Shown here in pieces: positions 19,547-27,765 of a DNA stretch of 64,000 nucleotides. Source of the stretch: Gallionellaceae bacterium (GTDB lineage: Bacteria; Pseudomonadota; Gammaproteobacteria; Burkholderiales; Gallionellaceae); assembly GCA_030834965.1 (NCBI GenBank), contig JAUQWW010000025.1:20094-84093 (forward strand), in the 5' to 3' direction. Within the stretch, counting starts at the first letter, position 1; every line of letters starts with the position of its first letter. Both the position numbers and the translations under genes were made by a program. The notes under the pieces are model-generated. The model did not search any database and had not been told where the DNA came from. It saw nothing but the letters and a program-made list of their open reading frames with translations.

Positions 19547-21745
19547 TTAAACCTCCTTCGAAAGATCGACATTATCTGTGGACATGCGCCCGGCAATCTT
19601 CTTGCGAATCTGCTTGGCGCCTGCCGCACTTTCGTCCTTGACTACAATGACGCGCTGCCCGGTCTTGCTGATCTTGACGCGGGTTTCATGCATCGCCAGC
19701 TCGCCGGTTTCCTTGTCGAACACAGCATCCAGTATCTGGAACGGGTTCACTCCGTAGCCCTTGGCATAACGGCCCAACGCTTCATGGCCTTGCCCCAGCG
19801 GAATCGAAATCGCATCCGGGTGAATGCCCGGGAACAAATAAGCCTGCGCCTTGACAGACCCCGTCCTCGAAGTGACCTCGATGATATCGCCTTCGGTGAT
19901 ATCCATTTCCAAGGCCTTCTTCGGATGGATTTCCACCCATGAATCCCATACGATCGTAGTCAATGGGTCAGGCGATTCCTGCAGCCAGGGTAGATTGGCA
20001 TGACGCCCATCGCGCAGGCTCACGTTGACAGCCGGGATAAGTTGCAACGGATATTGCGCGTCCTGTGTCGCAGCAGGTAGCGTCAAATCCGTCGCACCGG
20101 CTTTGCTGTGCACTGCAGTTGTAGCAGCGCCTGCGAGCTTGACGATGCCCTTGCTCAGCGTTTCGCTCCAGAAGGTGTCGTCATCCATACCGCCCCCCCC
20201 CAACGCCGCCTTGTTTTGCAGCATGGCGGCGCGCAAGTAACCGTAATAATCTTCGTAGCTCTTGTAGTCTTCAGGGCGGCGTTGCTTGATCAAAGCCAAC
20301 AGGATGTCACCCATGCCGCGAGTATTGGCGTGCAGCCTTTCCATCAGCGGTTGCTGGATATTGATCTGCGCGCCGTCTGCCATATACTCGGGGACGTGCG
20401 TGCCCCAGTCTTCCAGCGCGGAATCCAGCGGCAACACCAGATCAGCCTGTAATGCGGTTTCGTCCATGTAATGGGCGAACACCACCTTGAAGTCTGCCTT
20501 GGCCCAATTGTCCTTGAACTTCATTCCGCCCGGTGCGGTGAAAATCGGGTTCGCGGCATAGTTGAACAGTACCTTGTATTTTCCGGCAGCCAGACCATCA
20601 TTCAGCGCTTTCAGCGCAGCGGTATTGCCCCTTGCCGGAGCCATTTGCGGGAATGGGACTTCAGCGGCCGCCTCGACCGTCTTGCCGACATTACCCAACA
20701 CATGGTTGAGCAGATTGATCGCAGCGGCATTCTGCGAACCATGTGCATAGCCTTCTGCCGCGCTGCCCGCTAGCACCAGACTGGGCGAACGCAATTTCAA
20801 CAGCGCCGCAATCTTGTCGATGTGCCCCGGCGGCACGCCGGTTTCTTTGCTGACACGCACCTTATCGTAATCTTTCACCAGCGCCGCGATGTCGCCGCCA
20901 GCCGTACCCAGCGCGTTGATGATGCCCAGCGCCAGAACACCTTCTGTTCCCGGGCGCACGGGGATCCAGCGATCAGCGTTTGCACCAGTCAGGGTCATCT
21001 TCGGTTCGATCTGGATCAAGACGCCGCGCTCGCCGTCCACACCTTTGCGGAATTGAGCATATTGCTGTGAGAAATGCACCGGAGAAACCCAGGCACCCAG
21101 GAAGTCCGCCCCGAAAGACAGCACCACCTTGGCTTTATTGATGTTGTAGCGCGGCATTTCCACGCCGTAGGATTTTTTGTTTGCGGCGCGCACCACAGCC
21201 GGCGCCAGCGCTTCATACACAAAATGATTCCTGCAGCCGAAGCTGGCCAGATAATTATCCAGCAGCACTTTGAGATGACCGCTCACGCCGCCGCTCAGGA
21301 AGGCAATCTCCTCCCCGCTCACGTCCTTCAGCTTTTCCGCAATCAGTTCATAGGCTTTTTCCCAAGTGATGGTCACGCCTATCTCGCCCTTGCGCTGCAA
21401 CGGCTCGCGCACCCGGTCGGGATTGTAGTGATGCTGCACGCCCGCCTGCCCCAAGCCGCACGTTTTGCCACGATTGATCGCCGAATCCGGATTGCCTTCC
21501 AGTTTCAGTACACGGCCTTCGCGCACCTTCCCCATGATGCTGCAACCCGCATCGCACTGCGCGCAGGTCGAATTGAAATACACACCAATACCAGGAATGA
21601 CATAATCTGCCGCTTCAACATAGGAGTTGACAGTTTCCCTGCCATCCTCGACTGACGTATTGCCGCAACCGCTCAACGCGACTGCCGTGCCACCCCATCC
21701 CAGCACCTTCAAAAAATCCCGCCGATTAAAGCCGTTTTCCATCAT
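19547..21745 (-). CDS. actB1: Alternative complex III subunit ActB1 (molybdopterin oxidoreductase-like)
   Basis: A 732-residue relative of Mo-bisMGD oxidoreductases; ACIII members of this family are reported to lack the molybdenum cofactor. It carries a Tat signal (FNRRDFLKVLG) that ends in a possible lipobox (ALSGC, Cys27). A further in-frame GTG lies at 21754, but the ribosome binding site AGAGG is too close to it and fits ATG 21745. Residues C61, C64, C68 and C96 form C-x2-C-x3-C-x27-C, the classical [4Fe-4S] pattern of the enzyme family. A run of nine C bases at 20193-20201 encodes part of a glycine tetrapeptide. It follows actA by about 60 bases. Confidence 0.93.
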   Translation of the reverse strand: MMENGFNRRDFLKVLGWGGTAVALSGCGNTSVEDGRETVNSYVEAADYVIPGIGVYFNSTCAQCDAGCSIMGKVREGRVLKLEGNPDSAINRGKTCGLGQAGVQHHYNPDRVREPLQRKGEIGVTITWEKAYELIAEKLKDVSGEEIAFLSGGVSGHLKVLLDNYLASFGCRNHFVYEALAPAVVRAANKKSYGVEMPRYNINKAKVVLSFGADFLGAWVSPVHFSQQYAQFRKGVDGERGVLIQIEPKMTLTGANADRWIPVRPGTEGVLALGIINALGTAGGDIAALVKDYDKVRVSKETGVPPGHIDKIAALLKLRSPSLVLAGSAAEGYAHGSQNAAAINLLNHVLGNVGKTVEAAAEVPFPQMAPARGNTAALKALNDGLAAGKYKVLFNYAANPIFTAPGGMKFKDNWAKADFKVVFAHYMDETALQADLVLPLDSALEDWGTHVPEYMADGAQINIQQPLMERLHANTRGMGDILLALIKQRRPEDYKSYEDYYGYLRAAMLQNKAALGGGGMDDDTFWSETLSKGIVKLAGAATTAVHSKAGATDLTLPAATQDAQYPLQLIPAVNVSLRDGRHANLPWLQESPDPLTTIVWDSWVEIHPKKALEMDITEGDIIEVTSRTGSVKAQAYLFPGIHPDAISIPLGQGHEALGRYAKGYGVNPFQILDAVFDKETGELAMHETRVKISKTGQRVIVVKDESAAGAKQIRKKIAGRMSTDNVDLSKEV

Positions 21746-21805
21746 CACTGACACCTCTTGAAAATCTTAATTTTGTGAACCTGTTTTCTTGAAATAGCGA
21801 AGTGA

Positions 21806-22411
21806 TTACTTATGGCACTGCCAGCAATCATTCGGACCCTGGGCAGTCTTGGTGCTTGCAGCATCCACCGGGTGTTGCTTCTCATGGCAGCTCACACACC
21901 AACCCATCGAGAGTGACTTGGTACGCCGCGCAACCGTCATCGTCTTCACATTACCATGGCAATAGCCACAAACCTCCTGCACTGGCTTGCCTTGCTGAAA
22001 ATAGAAACGCTGAATATGGCGCTCGTGATGAAAACGCACGAAATCGGGCAGGTCATGCACCTTCTTCCAGGGAATAGGCTTCTTCGCCTCCCAATATTCG
22101 AACAGCTTCTTGATGCGTGGCGTTTCCCGTACCGACTCGATGCTCTGATGGCAGCCGATGCACTTCTGCGTTGGAGGGATGCCCGCCGTCATACTGCGGC
22201 GCGCATACGTGTGGCAATACATGCAATTGATCTGCATGCCGCCCTGAGCAGCGTCACCGGCGTGGCGATCATGGGGAAACTCAATAGGCTGATCAACTTG
22301 GGGGCCCAAATCGTCAGCAGTGGAAAGGGGCTGAGAGGCATCTGCAGCATGACTGCCAGCAGAAACAAACAAGACGGCAAATAGAACGGACAAGCGTAAG
22401 AAACGGAACAT
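21806..22411 (-). CDS. actA: Alternative complex III subunit ActA (pentahaem cytochrome c)
   Basis: A 201-residue periplasmic protein with signal peptide (LSVLFAVLFVSAGSHAA) and five CxxCH haem motifs in order: CMYCH, CIGCH, CGYCH, CVSCH and CWQCH, with additional histidines (FPHDRH, FVRFHHERHIQR) able to serve as second ligands. The pattern is that of ActA of alternative complex III and of the related Qrc cytochromes. No N-terminal membrane anchor other than the signal is clear. It is the first gene of the act operon, preceded by a purine-rich GGGGGGAG ribosome binding site and a 378-base intergenic region. Confidence 0.95.
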   Translation of the reverse strand: MFRFLRLSVLFAVLFVSAGSHAADASQPLSTADDLGPQVDQPIEFPHDRHAGDAAQGGMQINCMYCHTYARRSMTAGIPPTQKCIGCHQSIESVRETPRIKKLFEYWEAKKPIPWKKVHDLPDFVRFHHERHIQRFYFQQGKPVQEVCGYCHGNVKTMTVARRTKSLSMGWCVSCHEKQHPVDAASTKTAQGPNDCWQCHK

Positions 22412-22789
22412 CGTAAGTGGCTCCCCCCGACAGACAATTAGACAGCCTGCCGGAACGATGCCGGCAAGCTTTTGTTAATTACTTGGGGAGCATTCTAAAC
22501 GAGGTTCGATTATTTTTATTGTTGTATTTTTCTTACTACAAAACAGTGCGAACTACCCGTGAATGATAAGCGCAATGGCGGCGCATGCTGAGAACCTCAT
22601 GAATTGAAGAGGGCAACACCGTTGCTTTCGCGACGTTGAATTACGGAATTGTGAATTCAATCATGAAGATCATGCGCAAAATTTTCTGGAATGATGTGGA
22701 GGGGTTGCATAAGACGCACGGCGTGTGCGCACACGATGGAGCAACTCGGTAATCCGCAACTCGCTGTAACCACCATGCAAAGCCCTACG
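22412..22789. other. Intergenic region upstream of actA
   Basis: This 378-base stretch holds no convincing gene. It is AT-rich around 22500-22550 and contains a small hairpin (TGCCGG/CCGGCA, 22452-22470) in the presumed actA leader, and an imperfect inverted repeat around 22643-22667 (TGAATT arms). The actA promoter should lie here on the minus strand, but no clear -35/-10 pair could be chosen. Confidence 0.5.
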
Positions 22790-22966
22790 CTAGTAATCCA
22801 TGAATCTCCCTGTGCTAGACCTGCATACGCTGGACACGACCAGATTTGAATGCTGTTTCAATACTTTTTCTACGGCGTCCACAGGCGACTCAGCAAAGAT
22901 ATCAAGATTAAAATTAAAATATTGTCCGCCTTTGGCTATAAAGCCGAATACCGTAAATGTAATCAT
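22790..22966 (-). CDS. Small hypothetical protein (58 residues)
   Basis: The predicted protein begins MITFTVFGFIAKGGQYFNFN and continues with an amphipathic helix-like segment (ESPVDAVEKVLKQH), ending VCRSSTGRFMDY. A ribosome binding site GGAG lies 6 bases before ATG 22966. The sequence has a balanced, globular composition (beta–alpha–beta like) and no longer overlapping frame, which makes it more credible than most ORFs of this length. No family is recognised. It stands alone, with non-coding sequence on both sides, upstream of the ACIII operon on the same strand. Confidence 0.45.
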   Translation of the reverse strand: MITFTVFGFIAKGGQYFNFNLDIFAESPVDAVEKVLKQHSNLVVSSVCRSSTGRFMDY

Positions 22967-23129
22967 GATCCACTCCACTTCAATTTGTTATCCCTTGGTT
23001 TAGTTATCGGCATCGCATGAAAATCTTTAGGGCAGGCAAACAGGCAATGCATTGCGCGATTAAAATGGTGGCCTGTTTGTATGAGTTGCAGTTGCAAACC
23101 CGATAAACCCCCAATCCAAAGAGAAGCAC

Positions 23130-23756
23130 ATGTCCAATGAAGAACAAGCTGTACTGGATTTTTTCGCACAGGCGGAGAACCTGCCACTCGCGCTGAGCGT
23201 AGCTGAACAGATGGATGCGTTGCGCCAGCAGATGAACAATACCTTTTGGCGCAGACTGCAGGCACACATTGCTGCGCTGAATCCAGACTGGAAGGTGCAG
23301 GTCACGGAAGACGGCAATGCGCCGGACTGCCTGGTAGGGTTGTACTTACAGCCGCCGCATGAACAGACACTTTTTCTGCGGCCGATGATGGAGCAGCAGA
23401 TTCTGGGCGGCACGACGCGGATTTATTTCGGCCTGATGTGGAGCAGCACACCGACACCGGAAATAACCCAACTTGCGAACGTCGGCGCGTTGCGCGATGT
23501 GCTGCAAATGGAGGGGTTCAAGAACAACGCGAGCTTTCTGGCGTGGCAATGGTCTCCCTATCACCCGCGCCGCAAGGACTTTCTGCTGCGTTTTTCCAGG
23601 CACCCGGATGTTTTGCTGGATGAGGCCGCAGCACTGTTGCATGGATTGCTCGCCAATCACGCCACGGCAATACAGGCCGCAAATGCAGCGTTGCAGGCCG
23701 CCCCCAGCAGTGAGCCTGTTTCACTGGAGCAGTTGCGTGCAAACCTGAAGCACTAG
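23130..23756 (+). CDS. Hypothetical protein (208 residues)
   Basis: Not recognised. A soluble protein without signal peptide or membrane segments. The middle is rich in tryptophan and aromatic residues (YFGLMWSS, FLAWQWSPYHPRRKDFLLRF), the N and C termini are helical. The start ATG follows AAAGAGAAG at good spacing. It is convergent with the nif3 gene, overlapping it by 4 bases at the 3' ends. Coding quality looks good over its full length. Its place between ACIII and nif3 is inside an otherwise conserved synteny block. Confidence 0.75.
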   Translation: MSNEEQAVLDFFAQAENLPLALSVAEQMDALRQQMNNTFWRRLQAHIAALNPDWKVQVTEDGNAPDCLVGLYLQPPHEQTLFLRPMMEQQILGGTTRIYFGLMWSSTPTPEITQLANVGALRDVLQMEGFKNNASFLAWQWSPYHPRRKDFLLRFSRHPDVLLDEAAALLHGLLANHATAIQAANAALQAAPSSEPVSLEQLRANLKH

Positions 23757-24499
23757 ACCGGATTGTCCTGGTCGAAGAAGAAGTGTTCCATGCCAAACTG
23801 CGATGCGAGATGTTCTCCTAGGGCCTGTATGCCATAGCGCTCGGTGGCATGGTGTCCGGCAGAAATGAAAACCACACCGGTTTCATGCGCCACATGCACA
23901 TTCTGCTCGGAAATTTCTCCTGTCAGAAAGGCATCCACACCCAGTGCCACGGCCTGTTCAAAATAGCCTTGTGCCGCGCCGCTGCACCATGCGATATGCC
24001 GAATGGCATGTCCCCTTTCCCCGATGACCTGCGGGGCACGCTGCAAGGTGCTCGTAATGTGCGCAGAGAATTCCTCCAGCGTCTGCGGCTGCCCCAGCAC
24101 ACCGTAACAGGCGATATCCTGTTCACCGAAGCGTCCCTGTTCCACCAGACCCAAACGTTTCGCCAGTTGTGCGTTGTTGCCGAGTTCGGCATGTGCATCC
24201 AGCGGCAGATGGTAGGCCAGCAGGCTCATATCATGCTGAAGCAGATACCCCAGCCTGCGCTTCTTGATGCCAGTGACAGCCGCCTCTTCATTGCGCCAGA
24301 AATAACCGTGATGCACCAGAATGGCGTCGGCTCCCCACGCGGTGGCGGCTTCCAGCAAACGCTGCGAAGCGCTTACGCCGGTGGCAATGCGCCTGACTTC
24401 CGCCCGCCCCTCCACCTGCACTCCATTGGGGCAGTAATCACGAAAACGGCTGACCTCCAGCAGGCTTCCGATATAATCACGCAACTCGTTTAGCAGCAT
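23753..24499 (-). CDS. Nif3-like dinuclear metal centre protein (YbgI/DUF34)
   Basis: The 248-residue protein has the Nif3/YbgI metal ligands: ILVHHGYFWR, LPLDAHAELGNN and the C-terminal SAGHHATERYG. Members form hexameric toroids binding two metal ions; a GTP cyclohydrolase-like hydrolase or metal-chaperone role has been proposed, but function is unsettled. ATG 24499 (MLLNELRDYIGSLLE) fits the family N terminus better than an ATG four codons upstream. It is divergent from the degS-like gene with 36 bases between starts. In Betaproteobacteria nif3 commonly neighbours degS and the pet operon, as it nearly does here. Confidence 0.92.
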   Translation of the reverse strand: MLLNELRDYIGSLLEVSRFRDYCPNGVQVEGRAEVRRIATGVSASQRLLEAATAWGADAILVHHGYFWRNEEAAVTGIKKRRLGYLLQHDMSLLAYHLPLDAHAELGNNAQLAKRLGLVEQGRFGEQDIACYGVLGQPQTLEEFSAHITSTLQRAPQVIGERGHAIRHIAWCSGAAQGYFEQAVALGVDAFLTGEISEQNVHVAHETGVVFISAGHHATERYGIQALGEHLASQFGMEHFFFDQDNPV

Positions 24500-24535
24500 A
24501 TAGCCCCCCATCTAACTCAACGGTTTCATCATATC

Positions 24536-25693
24536 ATGCGCAAATTCTGGCTCCTGTTCGCCCAGGCCACCACGATTGGCCTTGCGGCGATGTTCATCAT
24601 CCACACGCTCAAGCCCGGGCTGCTGCCCACTGCTGCGCGCAGCGGCGTCGTTACGCTGTACGAAAACACGCCGGATAGCGGCAGTAAAATACCTGCTGCA
24701 GGCTTCAGCGCAGCGGCAAAAAAAGTCATGCCTGCGGTGGTGAATATTTTCACGAGCAGCGTGGTAAATGTCCCCGCCAATCCATTCATGGACGATCCGC
24801 GTTTCCGCTTTTTTTTCGGCGACCAGTTCGAGGATTTTGCGCCACAGAAAACTTCCAGCCTGGGCTCAGGTGTGATCGTCAGCCATGATGGTTACATTCT
24901 CACCAATCACCACGTAGTGGAGGCCGCCGACCAGATCGAAGTCGCGCTTTCCGACGGGCGCAAGGCCAAAGGACATATCGTCGGCTCCGACCCGGAAAGC
25001 GATCTCGCCGTCATCAAGATAGACTTGCCTGGCACGCTGCCTGCCATTACCTTTGGGAGCGCGGAACAATCTCAGGTGGGCGACATCGTGCTCGCCATCG
25101 GAAACCCGTTCGGTGTGGGACAAACCGTGACGATGGGAATCGTCAGTGCGCTCAAGCGCAACCACCTCGGGCTGAACACTTTCGAGAACTTCATCCAGAC
25201 CGACGCGGCAATCAACCCGGGTAATTCCGGCGGCGCGCTGGTAGACATTAACGGTAACCTGATCGGCATCAACAGTGCTATCTATTCTCCCAGCGGAGGG
25301 TCGCTGGGCATCGGCTTCGCAATTCCCGTCAGCACCGCCAAGAAAATCATGGAGCAAATTATCCAGAGCGGTTCGGTAACGCGTGGCTGGATAGGCGTCG
25401 CCGTCCAGGAACTCACACCGGAACTGGCGGAATCGTTCAGGCTCGGCGATGTGCAAGGTGTGCTCATTTCCGAAGTAATGCGCGGCGGGCCGGCAGACCA
25501 GGCTGGCATACGAGCGGGCGACATTCTCACTGCGGTGGACAACAGGCAGCTGACCGATTCCAGTTCCATGCTGGAAAGCATTGCCAGCCTGCCGCCCGGC
25601 AAGGTTGCCGTGCTCAGGCTGTTGCGCAATCAGCAGGAAGTGGTGCTGCAAGTCAAGGTAGGCAAACGGCCGAAACCCAGGCTGCAGGAATAG
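24536..25693 (+). CDS. Membrane-anchored trypsin-like protease, DegS/AlgW type, with one PDZ domain
   Basis: The 385-residue protein has an uncleaved N-terminal membrane anchor (about residues 5-25), an S1C protease domain with catalytic triad H126 (TNHHVV), D156 (SDLAVIKID) and S231 (NPGNSGGAL), and one PDZ domain (about 275-370). The single PDZ and membrane anchor fit DegS/AlgW, which start the sigma-E envelope stress cascade, rather than two-PDZ DegP. The LA loop is short. It is convergent with wspR (18 bases apart). In the usual betaproteobacterial order it is next to tatC; here the wsp operon separates the two. Confidence 0.92.
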   Translation: MRKFWLLFAQATTIGLAAMFIIHTLKPGLLPTAARSGVVTLYENTPDSGSKIPAAGFSAAAKKVMPAVVNIFTSSVVNVPANPFMDDPRFRFFFGDQFEDFAPQKTSSLGSGVIVSHDGYILTNHHVVEAADQIEVALSDGRKAKGHIVGSDPESDLAVIKIDLPGTLPAITFGSAEQSQVGDIVLAIGNPFGVGQTVTMGIVSALKRNHLGLNTFENFIQTDAAINPGNSGGALVDINGNLIGINSAIYSPSGGSLGIGFAIPVSTAKKIMEQIIQSGSVTRGWIGVAVQELTPELAESFRLGDVQGVLISEVMRGGPADQAGIRAGDILTAVDNRQLTDSSSMLESIASLPPGKVAVLRLLRNQQEVVLQVKVGKRPKPRLQE

Positions 25694-25711
25694 GAATAAA
25701 ACCAGAAGAAA

Positions 25712-26731
25712 TTACTCGGCAATGGCGTAGCGGTTGCGCCCCTGTTCCTTTGCCTTGTACAGCGCCTCGTCAGCCCTGGCCAGCAGATCTGCCGGGGATG
25801 CCGAATGGTCCGGATGCATGGCTGCGACTCCCAGACTTATTGAAACGTGGTCAGCCACGGCCGAATACGCATGGGGGATATGTTGTGCCTCTACATTGGC
25901 GCGCATCTGTTCTGCCAGCACGGCTGCGCCTTTTGCATCCGTACTGCGCAATATGACCACGAACTCCTCGCCGCCATAGCGGGCGACAAAGTCGCCGGCC
26001 CTGTGTACGGTTTCGCCCAATATCTTGGCCACGCCCTTGAGGCAGTCATCGCCTCCCTGATGTCCATAGCCATCGTTGTACTTCTTGAAGAAGTCGATAT
26101 CGATCATGATCACTGCGAGAATGGTCTTGTCCCGCAGGCCGATTCTCCACTCTGCCTCGAGCGTCTCGTCAAAGTGACGCCGGTTAGCGAGTCCGGTCAG
26201 TCCGTCCATTGTGGAAAGGCGCTGAAGAATCGCGTTGCTTTCCGTCAGTTGCTCCTGCAGCCTCTTCATTTCCTCATACGCCTCGTCACGCTGCAATTGC
26301 AGCAGATAGGTCTTCGAGTGTGCGCGAATGCGCGCAACCAGCTCTATCCTGTCCGGCAACTTGACCAGGTAATCGCTGGCGCCAATTTCAAACGCATGGC
26401 TTTTGTCTTTGGGGTCCTCCCTGGATGAAAGAATAATAACGGGGGTGCTTGATGTGGCAGGATTTGCCCGGTAGAACTTCAGCAGCGTGTAACCATCCAC
26501 ATCCGGCATTACCAAGTCTTGCAGGATGATGGTCGGCTTGATTTCGGTTGCCTTGCCAACCGCCAGAGTGGGATCCTGGCAGTAATGAAACTCGATGTCG
26601 GTCTCGTCGGCCAGCATGCGCCGTATTGCTTCACCCACCATTGCCTGATCATCCACCAGCAATACAATCGGGTGAGATGTGTTCTCTGCGTTGACAGGCC
26701 CCATTTGTTCTGACTTATTATCACTGCTCAT
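25712..26731 (-). CDS. wspR: WspR-like response regulator diguanylate cyclase (REC–GGDEF)
   Basis: The 339-residue protein has an N-terminal receiver domain (LLVDDQAM, phosphoacceptor D72 in LQDLVMPD, K124 in the fifth-strand position), a helical stalk (about 140-172) and a GGDEF domain with active-site GGEEF (253-257) and an inhibitory RxxD site (RAGD, 244-247). It makes cyclic-di-GMP when phosphorylated by the WspE homologue and should be product-inhibited. Length and architecture match Pseudomonas WspR. It is the last of seven genes in the exact order wspA-B-C-D-E-F-R, starting 14 bases after the CheB-like gene. Confidence 0.93.
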   Translation of the reverse strand: MSSDNKSEQMGPVNAENTSHPIVLLVDDQAMVGEAIRRMLADETDIEFHYCQDPTLAVGKATEIKPTIILQDLVMPDVDGYTLLKFYRANPATSSTPVIILSSREDPKDKSHAFEIGASDYLVKLPDRIELVARIRAHSKTYLLQLQRDEAYEEMKRLQEQLTESNAILQRLSTMDGLTGLANRRHFDETLEAEWRIGLRDKTILAVIMIDIDFFKKYNDGYGHQGGDDCLKGVAKILGETVHRAGDFVARYGGEEFVVILRSTDAKGAAVLAEQMRANVEAQHIPHAYSAVADHVSISLGVAAMHPDHSASPADLLARADEALYKAKEQGRNRYAIAE

Positions 26732-26745
26732 GGCAATGCGTCCCT

Positions 26746-27765
26746 TTATATTCTTTCCGTCATATTATCAAGGATCGCCTCTGCAATGCTATCAATCGGA
26801 AGTATTTTATCTGCTGCCTTCAATTCGGCTGCAGCCTTCGGCATTCCATATACTGCACAGGTTTCTGCGCTCTGTGCAATGGTTAGAACACCACTTTTTC
26901 TCAGTCTGAGCAACCCCTCGGCGCCATCTCTTCCCATGCCGGTGAGAAGCGCTGCAACACACCGTCCTGTCCAATTATTCGCCACGCTCTCAAAAAATAC
27001 ATCAACAGACGGGCGGTAGGGGTTGGCGGCCGGCTCATGGTTATAACCCAGAGTCAGGTCTTCTTTGACGACCAGATGATCATTCGTGCCCGCTAACAGC
27101 ACCCTGCCGTTCTCTATTCTGTCCCCTGCCATGGCCAGCAGAACCGGCAATGGCGATTGCTGGTTGAGCCATTCGGCAAGTCCGGGGGCAAATTGTTCAT
27201 CTACGTGCTGCACGATGATGACAGCAGCCTGAAGATCGGTGGGCAGTTTGGAAAGGACTTTTGCAACAGCGGCAGGGCCCCCGGTAGATGAGCCGATTGC
27301 GATCAGCCAATTATTCGATTTTCCCGCTTTTGTCGGCTCCCTGGCCTTCGTGGGAGCATTGCGGCGGGTCGCATCCAGCAAGCGACCTATTGTTCGTATT
27401 TTTTGCAGGAATTCTTCCTGCCCATGCCCCTTTGCATCAATCCCGATTGTAGGCGTGCTCACTCCATCCAGTGCGCCCGCCCCCATAGCCTGAAACACCA
27501 GCGAAGCATTCTGCGTCACCGAGGCTGTTACAACAAGTATTGCGCAGGGAGACTTTGCCATGATTTGGCGGGTAGCCTCGACCCCATCCATCTCCGGCAT
27601 GATCAGATCCATGAGGATCAAATCCGGCACATCTGCGGCACAACGCTTTACGGCCTCTACCCCATTTTCCGCAATCCATGCCACTTCATATCCAGGCACC
27701 GATACAACGGTACGCCGCAACGCTTCGACGGCCATCTTCATGTCGTTGACGATCGCTATCCTCAT
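26746..27765 (-). CDS. wspF: WspF-like protein-glutamate methylesterase (CheB family)
   Basis: The 339-residue protein has an N-terminal receiver (phosphoacceptor D53 in LILMDLIMPEMDG), a linker, and the CheB methylesterase domain with catalytic serine S160 in AIGSSTGG, histidine in IIVQHVDEQF and aspartate in TGMGRDGAEG. It removes methyl groups from the WspA homologue and so dampens signalling; loss of WspF in Pseudomonas locks WspR on. It overlaps the CheA-like gene by 4 bases, which supports translational coupling. Confidence 0.93.
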   Translation of the reverse strand: MRIAIVNDMKMAVEALRRTVVSVPGYEVAWIAENGVEAVKRCAADVPDLILMDLIMPEMDGVEATRQIMAKSPCAILVVTASVTQNASLVFQAMGAGALDGVSTPTIGIDAKGHGQEEFLQKIRTIGRLLDATRRNAPTKAREPTKAGKSNNWLIAIGSSTGGPAAVAKVLSKLPTDLQAAVIIVQHVDEQFAPGLAEWLNQQSPLPVLLAMAGDRIENGRVLLAGTNDHLVVKEDLTLGYNHEPAANPYRPSVDVFFESVANNWTGRCVAALLTGMGRDGAEGLLRLRKSGVLTIAQSAETCAVYGMPKAAAELKAADKILPIDSIAEAILDNMTERI

